Below are positions 50,809 through 59,715 of a stretch of DNA of 64,000 nucleotides, in pieces. The first letter of the stretch is position 1; every line of letters starts with the position of its first letter. The stretch lies in NCBI GenBank assembly GCA_963787675.1, contig CAWBDV010000010.1, forward strand, positions 744,001 through 808,000, in the 5' to 3' direction. The position numbers were made by a program, and so were the translations under genes. The notes under the pieces are model-generated. The model was not told the DNA's origin and ran no database searches. It saw nothing but the letters and a program-made list of their open reading frames with translations. The stretch is from JAJPKK01 sp963787675. Lineage in GTDB: Bacteria; Pseudomonadota; Alphaproteobacteria; Rhizobiales; Xanthobacteraceae.

Positions 50809-51675
50809 GTGAACTTCGGAATGGCGAGAGCAGTTGGCGCTGCGTTGGTGTTGTGCGCAACTGCAGCCATCCCTGGAGTTGCGTCCGCGGCCGATGCGCC
50901 CGCGAGCAACGGCGCGATCCCGAACTTCGCTCCTGATGACACGACATCGTGGGCGCTGGCCGGCGCGATCGACGATCTCCTGCCGCCATCCTCGGGTCCG
51001 GGTCCGATCGCGTCGGATCCGGCTCACCCGTATATCCCCAACTTTCGCAGCGAGCGACCGACCTATCGCGTCTCCGACCTCACCAACCCGATCCTGCAGC
51101 CGTGGGCGCGTGAGCAGATGCGCAAGTCCAATGCCGAGGTGTTGGCCGGCAAGATACCGTTCCGCGCGCGCGAACGATGCTGGCCGATCGGCGTGCCAGG
51201 CTTCGTTGTCTACTCGCTCATCGAGGGGTTCTATTTTCTCCAGACGCCGCACAAGGTGACGATCATCAATCCCGGTGGTCCGGAGGTGCGCCAGATTTAT
51301 CTCGACGTGCCGCATTCCGCGAACCCGAAGCCGTCCTGGTATGGCGAGTTCGTCGGCCATTACGAAGGCGGCGACACGCTGGTCGTCGACACCATCGGCA
51401 TCACCGACAAGACGTTCGTCGACAATTATCGAACGCCGCACACGACACAACTTCACGTGGCGGAACGCTACAAGCTGGTCGATGGCGGCAATGCCATCGA
51501 TATCGCCTTGACCGTCGACGATCCCGGTGCTTTCACCATGCCTTGGTCGGCGACGCAGCGATGGCGCCGGGTTAACCGGGGCCGTCTCTCCGAAGCCGCC
51601 TGCAACGAGAACAACTACGACTATCTCCACCAATTCAGCGTGCCGACGCCGCGGGCCGAAACGCAGGATTTCTAG
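50809..51675 (+). CDS. Exported paralogue family member D
   Basis: A 288-residue exported protein with a GTG start at 50809, or an ATG 12 bases on that would give MARAVGAAL and a cleaner signal peptide (ending VASAADAP). It has an added N-terminal part (LLPPSSGPGPIASDPAHPYIPNFRSE, YRVSDLTNPILQPWAREQMRK), then the shared CWPIGVPGFVVY, EGFYFLQTPHKVTII, GHYEGGDTLVVDTIGITDKTFVDNYRTPHTTQLHVAERYKL (read in parts) and DDPGAFTMPWSATQRWRR. 19 bases after member C. Closest to member E. Confidence 0.78.
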   Translation: MNFGMARAVGAALVLCATAAIPGVASAADAPASNGAIPNFAPDDTTSWALAGAIDDLLPPSSGPGPIASDPAHPYIPNFRSERPTYRVSDLTNPILQPWAREQMRKSNAEVLAGKIPFRARERCWPIGVPGFVVYSLIEGFYFLQTPHKVTIINPGGPEVRQIYLDVPHSANPKPSWYGEFVGHYEGGDTLVVDTIGITDKTFVDNYRTPHTTQLHVAERYKLVDGGNAIDIALTVDDPGAFTMPWSATQRWRRVNRGRLSEAACNENNYDYLHQFSVPTPRAETQDF

Positions 51676-51700
51676 GCCCGATCACAGGACACAACCGGAA

Positions 51701-52547
51701 ATGCAGAAATTCGCTTTGTTGATCGGGCTCGCATCGATTGTGAGCGCGACTACGGTATTGTCACAGGCGCCCGCCGAAAACGCCATCCCGGATCTCTCCT
51801 TCAACGGCACCGGCTGGAGCGGCGACGGTGAGAACCAGTTCCTTCCGCCGAAAAGCGGGCCGGGCCCGGTGACTGACGATCCGGCGCATCCTTACGTCAG
51901 CAATTTTCGCGCCCGGCGAACCGGAGAAGCACCGAACTGGCGCGTCGCCGACCTGACCAATCCCATTCTCAAACCGTGGGTCGTCGAGGCGTTGCGCAAG
52001 CAGAACGAAAACGCGCTCGCTGGCAACGGCAAGGCGATGTTCACGCGCGAGGCACGCTGCTGGCCGCAAGGCGTGCCAGCGATGCTGCTCAATCCGATTT
52101 TGCTCTTCTTCGTGCAAACACCGAAAGAGGTATTGATGCTTCAGCTGGCCGATCATCGGGTGCGGAGAATTCTATCTCAACCAGCCGCATACGGCGCATC
52201 CGAAGCCGTCCTGGTTCGGCGAGTTGGTCGGTCACTACGAGGGCGGCGACACGCTCGTGGTCGATACCATTGGCATGAACGACAAGTCCTACGTCGATTC
52301 CTACAACACGCCGCACACCGACCAGATTCACGTGGTTGAGCGCTTCAAGGTCATCGACGGCGGCAAGACGCTGGAAGTCAATTTCACCGTCGATGATCCG
52401 GGTGCGTTCAACATGCCATGGTCGGCTGGCAAGCGCTGGCGGCGAGTGAAGGCGCGGTTCGAGGAAGAAGTCTGCGCCGAGAATAACGCCACGTATTTCA
52501 ATTACGACATCGAGCCGCTGCCCCAGGCCGACAAGCCTGACTTTTAA
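51701..52547 (+). CDS. Exported paralogue family member E (frameshifted)
   Basis: A protein of about 281 residues if one extra T in the TT at 52170-52171 is removed. Signal peptide MQKFALLIGLASIVSATTVLSQ. The first frame carries SGPGPVTDDPAHPYVSNFRARR, VADLTNPILKPWVVEALRKQN and CWPQGVPAMLLN to QLADHRVRR; the second continues YLNQPHTAHPKPSWFGELVGHYEGGDTLVVDTIGMNDKSYVDSYNTPHTDQ (read in parts) and MPWSAGKRWRRVKARFEEE. Corrected, it aligns with member D throughout. 25 bases after D; the TRAP transporter begins about 210 bases later. Confidence 0.75.
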
Positions 52548-52755
52548 GTCGGATCACGTCGCTGTTCGAAGTGGCGAGGGGGCCTTGCGACAGAGTGCGC
52601 AGGCGGGCGAAGCGGCGCCCGCTTGTCCAATCGCGGCAGACTGGCTTTAATGCCCGCCGATAGGGCGAACCCCAAAAAAGCTCGTCACGTAGCTGATTTG
52701 AGAATGCTGAACCGGGATCCGCGTTGCGGCCGCTCGGACACGATCGGAGGAAACA

Positions 52756-53775
52756 ATGCGCAAAAACCATGTCGCCGCCCTCGCGGTCGCCGGTCTCGTG
52801 GCTCTCCTGGGCTTTGCGGTTGCGGCGCGGGCTCAGCAGCCGATCGTCATCAAATTCAGCCACGTAGTGTCGCCCGACGCGCCGAAGGGCAAGGCTGCAC
52901 TCGTGTTCAAGGACCTCGCCGAGAAATACACCAATGGCCGCGTCAAGGTCGAAGTCTATCCGAACTCCTCACTTTACAAGGACAAGGAGGAACTTGAGGC
53001 GCTGCAGCTCGGCTCGGTCCAAATCCTTGCGCCGTCGATCTCCAAGTTCGGGCCGCTCGGGGTCAAGGAGTTCGACGTTTTCGATCTGCCGTTCCTGATG
53101 AGCGATGATGCCCGGGCACGCCAGATGATGGCGAGCCCCATGATGGCGGAGCTGAACAAGAAGCTCGAAACCAAGGGCGTCTCGCCGCTCGCCTATTGGG
53201 ACAACGGCGCCCACGTCTACACCGCCGACAAGCCGCTCATCATGCCCGACGATTTCCGCGGCTTGAAGATGCGCATCCAGGGCTCAAAGGTGCTTGACGC
53301 TGTTGCGCGCGAGCTCGGCGCGATCCCGCAGATCATCGCGTTTGGCGAGCTGTATCAGGCGTTGCAGACGGGCGTCGTCGACGGCGAAGACAACGTGCCG
53401 TCCAACATCCTGACGCAGAAATTCCACGAAGTGCAGAAGTACCTGACCGTGTCCTATCACGGTCGGCTGACTTACGCGCTCGTCACCAACAAAAAGTTCT
53501 GGGACGGGTTGCCAGCCGATCTCAAGGAGCCGCTCGGACGCGCGGTGAAGGAGTTGACGGACTTCTTCAACACAACCGCCGAGAAGGACAACGCCGTTGC
53601 CTTGGAGAAGATCAAGGCGAGCGGCAAGGTGCAATTTCATTATCTGACGGATACCGAGCGAAAAGCTTGGGTCGCCAAACTGATGCCGGTCCATAAGGAG
53701 ATGCAGGCGCGGTTCGGCAAGGATTTTATCGAGCGCATCTACAAGGCATCGGGCTTCGTACCGCCGCAGTCGTGA
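52756..53775 (+). CDS. dctP: TRAP transporter substrate-binding protein DctP
   Basis: Periplasmic receptor of a TRAP-type carboxylate transporter; 339 residues with a signal peptide ending near ARAQQ (about 27). The mature start PIVIKFSHVVSPDAPKGKAAL is typical of DctP. The ligand region DDFRGLKMRIQGSKVLDAVARELGA near 155-180 contains the Arg that usually binds the substrate carboxylate, and GVVDGEDNVPSNI near 205 is a family signature. It is followed by dctQ and dctM after a palindromic repeat. Substrate unknown. Confidence 0.94.
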   Translation: MRKNHVAALAVAGLVALLGFAVAARAQQPIVIKFSHVVSPDAPKGKAALVFKDLAEKYTNGRVKVEVYPNSSLYKDKEELEALQLGSVQILAPSISKFGPLGVKEFDVFDLPFLMSDDARARQMMASPMMAELNKKLETKGVSPLAYWDNGAHVYTADKPLIMPDDFRGLKMRIQGSKVLDAVARELGAIPQIIAFGELYQALQTGVVDGEDNVPSNILTQKFHEVQKYLTVSYHGRLTYALVTNKKFWDGLPADLKEPLGRAVKELTDFFNTTAEKDNAVALEKIKASGKVQFHYLTDTERKAWVAKLMPVHKEMQARFGKDFIERIYKASGFVPPQS

Positions 53776-53850
53776 GGGTTGACGCGTCCAGGAACGCTGT
53801 ACCGCCAGGCAGGCTGATCACCCACATGCTTTTGCACGCGCGGCTTTTTC

Positions 53851-53950
53851 CCTCCCCCGCTTGCGGGGAAGGGTTGGGGAGGGGGCCCTTGTCCCACGCG
53901 CCTGCCGCGGATCGTGCCCCCTCCCTGACCCTTCCCCGCAAGCGGGAGAG
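53851..53950. repeat. GC-rich palindromic element between dctP and dctQ
   Basis: CTCCCCCGCTTGCGGGGAAGGGT at the left (in two 10-base-stem parts) is matched by ACCCTTCCCCGCAAGCGGGAGAG at the right, with a further GGGGAGGGGGC / GCCCCCTCCC pair inside. The whole 100 bases can fold into nested hairpins. A separate type from the elements at 4975 and 7718. It may tune the ratio of binding protein to permease. Confidence 0.72.
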
Positions 53951-54030
53951 TGGAAACAATCATTTGATCGGCACGCGGCGCGAGCGCGGCTCGCCCCGCA
54001 CGCAGCCCTGGCAACGGCGAGAGGGCTGAC

Positions 54031-54678
54031 GTGCTCGACATTCTTGATCGCATTCTCGATCGCCTTGAAGAATGGATCATTGCGTTCCTGATCGCGGCCG
54101 CGACTATCGTCACCTTCGTTGCCGTGGTTCATCGGTATGGCGCGAGCAACTCGGTGGTGCTCGCGAACTGGGCCAAAATGCACGGGCTGCTTTGGCTCAG
54201 CGGCGGAGCCAACTGGGTCTACGTCTCGTTGGCGGCGATCAATCTGTCCTGGGCACAAGAATTGGCGACTTACATGTTCGTGTGGATGGCGAAGTTCGGC
54301 GCAGCGCTCGGCGTGCGCACCGGCATCCACGTAGGTGTCGACGTCTTCGTGCGGAAGCTGACACCGGCGGCGCGGGTTCCGGTCATCGTGTTTGCGCTTC
54401 TCTGTGGCGCGCTGTTCACCGGTATAATCGGGACGCTCGGCGCGATCTATGTTCACGAGCTTGATCCTGACCAGGAGTCGCCCGAACTCGAATGGCCGAG
54501 CTGGATCATCTATCTCTGCATCCCGCTCGGCTCCTACCTGATGTGCTTCCGCTTTCTGCAAGTGATGTGGCGTTTCCTGCGATACGGGGCCGTGCCCCAT
54601 CAGGCGCACGGCATCGAATACGAAGCGCCGGAGATTGAGGCTCGCGGGTCCGCTCCGCTCGCGGAGCCGGCGCAGTGA
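54031..54678 (+). CDS. dctQ: TRAP transporter small permease DctQ
   Basis: Small membrane subunit of 215 residues with a GTG start. It opens LDRILDRLEEWIIAFLIAAATIVTFVAVVHRYG and has four hydrophobic segments (about 14-36, 64-84, 118-140, 158-178), including LSWAQELATYMFVWMAKFGAALG, a family signature. It is somewhat longer than many DctQ because of an extra loop after helix 1 and a cytoplasmic tail. The end overlaps the dctM start by 4 bases (GTGA). Confidence 0.92.
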   Translation: MLDILDRILDRLEEWIIAFLIAAATIVTFVAVVHRYGASNSVVLANWAKMHGLLWLSGGANWVYVSLAAINLSWAQELATYMFVWMAKFGAALGVRTGIHVGVDVFVRKLTPAARVPVIVFALLCGALFTGIIGTLGAIYVHELDPDQESPELEWPSWIIYLCIPLGSYLMCFRFLQVMWRFLRYGAVPHQAHGIEYEAPEIEARGSAPLAEPAQ

Positions 54679-56138
54679 GCGTGCACGCGGATGTTGCGCC
54701 GCTGCGGCCGCGTTCGGCGGCGGTGTTGGCGTTTGCGATCGTCGCCATTCCGATTGTCCTTGCGCTTGTCTGCATCGCCGCGCGCTTCGACATCTTTGAA
54801 CTGTCCCAGACGGTGCGGGCCGTGGTGTTGTTCGCGCTGCTGCTCGGTCTGATGGCGACCGGCATGCCGATTTCGATTGCGCTCGGCCTCTCCGTGCTCA
54901 CCTACTTGTTCATCCTATCGAGCGTCGATCCGAAAATGGTGGGGCTCAAGCTCTTCACCAGCATCGATCGCTTCGAGATCATGGCGATCCCGTTCTTCAT
55001 TCTTGCTGGCAACTTCCTGACCTCCGGTGGAGTGGCGCGGCGCATGATCGCGTTCGCGACGTCCCTCATCGGTCACTGGTATGGCGGTCTCGGCCTCGCG
55101 GGGGTCGTCGCCTGCGCGCTGTTCGCCGCAATCTCCGGCTCCTCGGTCGCGACCGTCGTCGGCATCGGCTCGATCATCCTGCCGGCGATCGTGCAGAACG
55201 GATATCCGCCGCGGTTTGGCGCCGGCGTGATCGCGACCTCCGGTGCGCTCGGCATTTTGTTTCCGCCTTCGATCAACCTTGTCATCTTTGCGGTGGCGAC
55301 CAGCGGCATGCAGCCAAAGGGGCCGACCGGCGAGATCGTCGATTCCGCCTCGGTGGGCCAGTTGTTCATCGCCGGCCTGGTGCCCGGCCTGATGCTGGCC
55401 ACCATGCTCGGCATCACCACCTGGTATCGCGCTTATCGCAACGATTATCCGCGCATGAAGCGGGCAAGCTGGGCCGAATGCTTCCAGGCGTTCCGCAAGA
55501 GCTTCTGGGGCCTCTTCCTCATCGTGCTCGTGCTTGGCGGCATCTATTCCGGTCTTTTCACGCCGACCGAAGCTGCCGCGATGGCCGCAGTCTATGCCTT
55601 CGTGATCGCCGTCTTCGTCTACAAAGAGCTGAAGCTCGTGGAAGTGCCGGCGGTGCTGCTCAAAGCCGCCGCCATGAGCGCGATGATTCTCTACATCATC
55701 ACAAATGCGGCCGTGTTTTCGTGGCTCCTCACCTCCGAGCTGATCCCGCAGTCGATGGCGGAGTGGATGACGGCGCAGGGTTTTGGAATGGTCGCCTTCC
55801 TGCTCGTCGTCAACATCGTTCTGCTTGCGGCCGGCAATTTTATGGATCCAGCCGCCATCGTTCTCATCATGGCGCCGATTTTATTCCCGATGTCGGCGCG
55901 CCTCGGCGTTCATCCGGTGCACCTCGGCATCCTCATGGCGGTCAACATGGAGGTCGGCCTCTGCCATCCGCCGGTCGGGCTTAATCTTTATGTCGCCTCC
56001 GGCATCACCAAGCTTGGCATCGCCGAGTTGACCGTGGCCGTGCTGCCCTGGCTCGGGACCATGCTGGTGTTCCTCGTCATGGTGACTTACCTGCCGGAAA
56101 TTTCGCTGTGGCTACCGCGCGCACTTGGAATGCTGTGA
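54675..56138 (+). CDS. dctM: TRAP transporter large permease DctM
   Basis: Large membrane subunit of 487 residues with a GTG start overlapping dctQ. It begins with an unusual N-terminal extension carrying an added hydrophobic segment before the canonical DctM core (MPISIALGLSVLTYL). Core signatures are FEIMAIPFFILAGNFLTSGGVARRM, ISGSSVATVVGIGSIILP, SGALGILFPPSINLVIFAV and GLFTPTEAAAMAAVYAFVI, with GNFMDPAAIVLIMAPILFP near the end. Encodes the sodium-coupled translocator of the TRAP system. Confidence 0.94.
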   Translation: MSVHADVAPLRPRSAAVLAFAIVAIPIVLALVCIAARFDIFELSQTVRAVVLFALLLGLMATGMPISIALGLSVLTYLFILSSVDPKMVGLKLFTSIDRFEIMAIPFFILAGNFLTSGGVARRMIAFATSLIGHWYGGLGLAGVVACALFAAISGSSVATVVGIGSIILPAIVQNGYPPRFGAGVIATSGALGILFPPSINLVIFAVATSGMQPKGPTGEIVDSASVGQLFIAGLVPGLMLATMLGITTWYRAYRNDYPRMKRASWAECFQAFRKSFWGLFLIVLVLGGIYSGLFTPTEAAAMAAVYAFVIAVFVYKELKLVEVPAVLLKAAAMSAMILYIITNAAVFSWLLTSELIPQSMAEWMTAQGFGMVAFLLVVNIVLLAAGNFMDPAAIVLIMAPILFPMSARLGVHPVHLGILMAVNMEVGLCHPPVGLNLYVASGITKLGIAELTVAVLPWLGTMLVFLVMVTYLPEISLWLPRALGML

Positions 56139-56549
56139 CCGCCAGAGAAAAGTGCGGGCGTCGCGCCTGTATTTGAGATTGCGGGCAGGGAAGCCCGGGG
56201 CCCTCAGGGTGCTGGCGGATCGGCGCGAAGCGGTGCGTCCTGTCGTGGCGTTGCTCGAATACGCCGTCGATTTCGGCCGTTCCACGCCGATCCTAGGCCG
56301 CCATTAATCACATCGAATCCGCGCCGGCTTGGATCACGCGGAACGAGGGTGTGGGCCAAGGGGAACTAACCCTAGGGGAACGAGCCCCAACAGGAAACTA
56401 ACCCCAGCAGGAACTAGCCCGTTCTTATTGGGATGGGGCTTGGGTGCGAGAGATCGTCAGACATGGTCGCTAAAATTCGAACGATCGGCTGCAGGGGAAC
56501 GCAATCTCTTTGTGGCAACTTCGCGGCGTGATCGGGGGGTCATCAGGCA
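56139..56549. other. Gene-less stretch with degenerate short repeats
   Basis: About 410 bases without a convincing gene after dctM. Bases 56360-56420 hold four degenerate copies of a 15-18 base unit (GGGGAACTAACCCTA, GGGGAACGAGCCCCAACA, GGAAACTAACCCCAGCA, GGAACTAGCCCG). Nothing else recognisable; the promoter of the small exported gene at 56550 should lie at its right end. Confidence 0.55.
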
Positions 56550-56915
56550 ATGAACATCTTCATGGTCGCGCTATTGGCGGCTACTGGTCTCTTCAGCACC
56601 GATGTTCCGGAGCCGAGCGAGGACGCCATGCAGGCTGCTTTTGCGTCCCATCTCGCCGATGGCGTCAAAGCGGTTCTCGCCTACGCGGCGCGCACCGGCG
56701 GTCCGGACGCGGTCGGCCGCATCCGGACGACCCGGACTGACGAATACGCCCTCCGCACCTTCCGCAAGATCGAATGCCGCCCTGATGACGGGCGTTCCAG
56801 CCGCATCTGCCATTTCATGGTCGAGATCGACACGATCGCCGGCCCTATGGCGCGATTGCTTGTCGGTCGCTTCGTGATGGGTCCGAACGGCCTCACCTAC
56901 GATCCGGACGCGTGA
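56550..56915 (+). CDS. Small exported hypothetical protein
   Basis: A 121-residue protein with a short hydrophobic N-terminus (MNIFMVALLAATGLFSTD) that could be a signal peptide or anchor. The rest is an ordered alpha/beta-looking domain with a Cys pair (IECRPDDGRSSRICHFMVEI), possibly disulphide-bonded in the periplasm. It stands alone between the TRAP operon and the converging HupE gene. I do not recognise the family. Confidence 0.7.
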   Translation: MNIFMVALLAATGLFSTDVPEPSEDAMQAAFASHLADGVKAVLAYAARTGGPDAVGRIRTTRTDEYALRTFRKIECRPDDGRSSRICHFMVEIDTIAGPMARLLVGRFVMGPNGLTYDPDA

Positions 56916-56961
56916 CGGGGCGCATGCCGCGCCTTCGCCACGCGCGCGGTTGGTCCGAAAG

Positions 56962-57552
56962 CTAGGCGACCAGGAGCGACAAGCCGGTTATGGCAATCGC
57001 GGTGCCGGCAAGCTGCGAAACTCGCCGCGCCGAGCCGTGCGACAGCTTGCCGAGGCTAAGGCCGATCCCGATGCCTGTCGCATGCAGCAATGCGGTTGCG
57101 ATAAGGAAACCCGCGCCGTAACCGGCCGCCGATACATCCATCGGCATCTCGGCACCATGGGCGTGGCCGTGGAAGATGGCAAAGAGCCCGACAAGGCCCA
57201 TGGCCGCAGCGAGGGGCAGGTTCGCCTGGAGCGCCACCACCGCGCCGAGCACAATCACCGACAAAGCGATGCCGACTTCGATGAAGGGAAGATTGACGCC
57301 GTAGAAACCAAGCGCACCGCCGGCCGCCATCATGGTGACAAAGCTCGCCGGGACGAGCCAGAGCGCGCGACCGCCGAGATGAGCGGCGAAGAGGCCAACC
57401 GTCACCATGGCCAGCACGTGATCGATGCCTCCGATCGGATGCACGAAGCCGTGTACGAACCCCGAGGCGTCGCCGACGCCCGTGTGGGCGTAAGCCGCCT
57501 GCGGTACCAGGGCCGCCAGCACCGCAATGGCAATCGAGATATTCCGTTTCAT
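56962..57552 (-). CDS. HupE/UreJ family membrane protein
   Basis: A 196-residue protein from ATG 57552 with a cleavable signal peptide (ending AAYAH) and about six membrane helices. Signatures are HTGVGDASGFVHGFVHPIGGIDHVLAMVTVGLFAAHLGG (read in parts), typical of the HupE N-terminal metal-binding face, and LFAIFHGHAHGAEMP near 120, the second histidine cluster. The family imports nickel or cobalt for hydrogenase or urease. Neither enzyme is encoded in the window, so the metal's destination is unknown. Confidence 0.92.
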   Translation of the reverse strand: MKRNISIAIAVLAALVPQAAYAHTGVGDASGFVHGFVHPIGGIDHVLAMVTVGLFAAHLGGRALWLVPASFVTMMAAGGALGFYGVNLPFIEVGIALSVIVLGAVVALQANLPLAAAMGLVGLFAIFHGHAHGAEMPMDVSAAGYGAGFLIATALLHATGIGIGLSLGKLSHGSARRVSQLAGTAIAITGLSLLVA

Positions 57553-57637
57553 TGCATTCCTCACCAAACTCGCAGAGACGCGACAATACGCCAGCGTAGC
57601 GGCCAAGCAAGAGGGTCGGCGTGCCGGCGCGCCGCGC

Positions 57638-58591
57638 CTACTGCGCCTCCTCCGCAAGCGTCGGGCACTGCTTCATGTCGATGCGCGCTTCGAATTTCTG
57701 ATAGTTGGCCTTGTCATAGAGTGTCGGCCGGACGATCAGCTCCTTCGGCACCGCTTCCTTGCGGAGAACCCGCGCGGCGATCTCGGTTGCCAAACAGCCG
57801 ATGACGAAGCCGTTGAATTCACCGGTCGCCAACATCTTGCCGGTCTTGATCAGCTCGACCGCCTCCTTGCTGCCGTTGATGCCGACGACGAGTGCCTTGC
57901 GGTTGCGCTGTTCGAGCGTCTCGACAGCCGCCGCCGCCATGGAGTCATTCGCCGCAATAACGCCGTCGATTTGCGGGAACTCTTTGATCCAGCCTTCCAT
58001 CAAGGTCTGCGCCGGCTTGCGTTGATAATTGCCGGATTTCGACGCCAGCAGCTTGACGCCAGGGAATTCCTTGAGCGCTTGCTGGAATCCGCGCAGCCGC
58101 TCGACGCTCGTGGTGTTGGCAGGAATGCCTTCGAGAATGACCACGTTGCCCTTGCCATCGAGTGCCTTGAGCAGGTAGCGCGCAGTCGCGAGGCCGAGTG
58201 TGTAGTCGTCCGGCAGAACTGCCGAGACGAATTGGCCCGCGTCGCTACGGTCGGTGATGTCGATCGCCGGAATGTTTGCGGCATTGATCTTCTCCACCGA
58301 CGGCACCATCAGCTTGCCATCCACAGGATCGAACACGATTGCGTCCGGCTTCTTGGCGAGGGCATCTTCGACGAGCTTGCCCTGTTCGACCGGATGGTCG
58401 GGCGACGTCGGAACGTAGTGAATGACATCGATTTTGAGTGCTTTGGCCGCGGTGTCGGCGCCGGTGCGGATCGCCTTCGAAAACGGATTGGTGGTGTTCT
58501 TCGTGAAGACCGCGATCGTCTCTGCCTGCGCGCTCGCGCCAAAGAGTACTGTCGCGGCAACGGCGGCCGACAGCGGAATCAGACGTCTCAT
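57638..58591 (-). CDS. Sugar-type ABC transporter substrate-binding protein (PBP1/RbsB-like), orphan
   Basis: Periplasmic receptor of 317 residues from ATG 58591 (AGGGAG upstream), signal peptide ending ASAQAE. The peripla_BP_4 fold is shown by IAVFTKNTTNPFSKAIRTGADTAAK, DAIVFDPVDGKLMVPSVEKINAANIPAIDITDR, VVILEGIPANTTSVERLRGFQQAL and DGVIAANDSMAAAAVETL. Such proteins serve ribose- or simple-sugar-type ABC importers. No permease or ATPase gene is adjacent in the window. Confidence 0.9.
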   Translation of the reverse strand: MRRLIPLSAAVAATVLFGASAQAETIAVFTKNTTNPFSKAIRTGADTAAKALKIDVIHYVPTSPDHPVEQGKLVEDALAKKPDAIVFDPVDGKLMVPSVEKINAANIPAIDITDRSDAGQFVSAVLPDDYTLGLATARYLLKALDGKGNVVILEGIPANTTSVERLRGFQQALKEFPGVKLLASKSGNYQRKPAQTLMEGWIKEFPQIDGVIAANDSMAAAAVETLEQRNRKALVVGINGSKEAVELIKTGKMLATGEFNGFVIGCLATEIAARVLRKEAVPKELIVRPTLYDKANYQKFEARIDMKQCPTLAEEAQ

Positions 58592-58724
58592 GGTTTCGCT
58601 CCCTGACTTCCAATTTGGGTCAGCATACCATCCGCCCGCACCGATGGGGATGGGCAGCGTTTGGGGTCGGAATGCGATAGTGTAGGTGGCTGTGTCCGGC
58701 CGAAGCGCGTTGGAGAAGTCTTTA

Positions 58725-59690
58725 ATGGTGACAAGTAGCGGTGGATGCCGGCTTGCTTTGCTCGCCGCGGCGTTGGCGTTGGTCTCGCCCGCGCGGGCGG
58801 ACGATCTTTTGAAGGTCGCGGTCGCCCAGCGCGGACAATGGGACACCGCCATCACCGAACTGGGCGCGCGCGCCGGCATCTTCAAGAAACGTGGCGTTGC
58901 AGTCGACATCCTTTACACCCAAGGCGGCCCCGAGGCGCATCAGGCCGTGATCTCCGGCAGCATGGACATCGCCTGCGGCGGCGGAATTGAGTCGGCGATC
59001 AGCGGCTATTCGAAGGGCGCCCCGGTGCGGATCATCGGCAGCGCCATGATAGGCTCCCCCGATACGTATTGGTTCGTGCCGGCCAATTCGCCCATCAAGT
59101 CGCTCAATGACGCCGTCGGCAAGACCATCAGCTATTCACAGAACGGCTCGTCGAGCCACACCGCACTGCTTGCTTTACTGGATCAGTACAAAGTCGCGGC
59201 AAAACCGGTCTCGACCGGCGGCCACCCTGCGACTCTCACCATGACCATGACGGGGCAGATCGACGTTGGCCGCGGCGCGGCCCCGTTCGGTCTCGAACTT
59301 GTCGACGAGGGCAAGATCCGCATCGTTGCCCGTGGCAGCGAGATCAAGGCGCGTGCCGACCAGACAGTGCGCGTGTGTCTGGCAAATGCGGCGGTACTCG
59401 CTCGCGCCGGCAATCCGGTCGCGCGCTTCATGCAGGGCTATCGCGATGCGCTTGATTGGATGTACGCCGATCCGGCAGCGTTTGCCATGTACGAGGAATT
59501 CTCAAAAGTGCCGCGCGAGTTGATGGCCAGGGTGCGCGACGAATATTTTCCGAAGCGCGTATTATGGCCTGACGACATCAGCAGCCTCGATCTGATAGTG
59601 TCGGATGCGCTCAAGAACAAGTTCATCAGTCATCCGCTCAGCCCTGCCGAGATCAAGGACATGGTCCAGATTCCGGCAGCGCTGAAGTAA
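58725..59690 (+). CDS. NitT/TauT-type ABC substrate-binding protein, copy 1
   Basis: Periplasmic receptor of 321 residues. ATG 58725 is chosen because GGAGAAG lies 7 bases upstream; a start at 58686 would add 13 residues. Signal peptide ends SPARAD. The fold of the SsuA/THI5-like family is evident: LKVAVAQRGQWDTAITELGARAGIFKKRGVAVDILYTQGG, then VISGSMDIACGGGIESAISGYSKGAPVRIIGS and FVPANSPIKSLNDAVGKTISYSQNGSSSHTALLALLDQ (read in parts). A close paralogue follows 25 bases later. No permease or ATPase gene is in the window. Confidence 0.9.
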   Translation: MVTSSGGCRLALLAAALALVSPARADDLLKVAVAQRGQWDTAITELGARAGIFKKRGVAVDILYTQGGPEAHQAVISGSMDIACGGGIESAISGYSKGAPVRIIGSAMIGSPDTYWFVPANSPIKSLNDAVGKTISYSQNGSSSHTALLALLDQYKVAAKPVSTGGHPATLTMTMTGQIDVGRGAAPFGLELVDEGKIRIVARGSEIKARADQTVRVCLANAAVLARAGNPVARFMQGYRDALDWMYADPAAFAMYEEFSKVPRELMARVRDEYFPKRVLWPDDISSLDLIVSDALKNKFISHPLSPAEIKDMVQIPAALK

Positions 59691-59715
59691 AGAACTGAGC
59701 TCCCGAGGGATCGCC

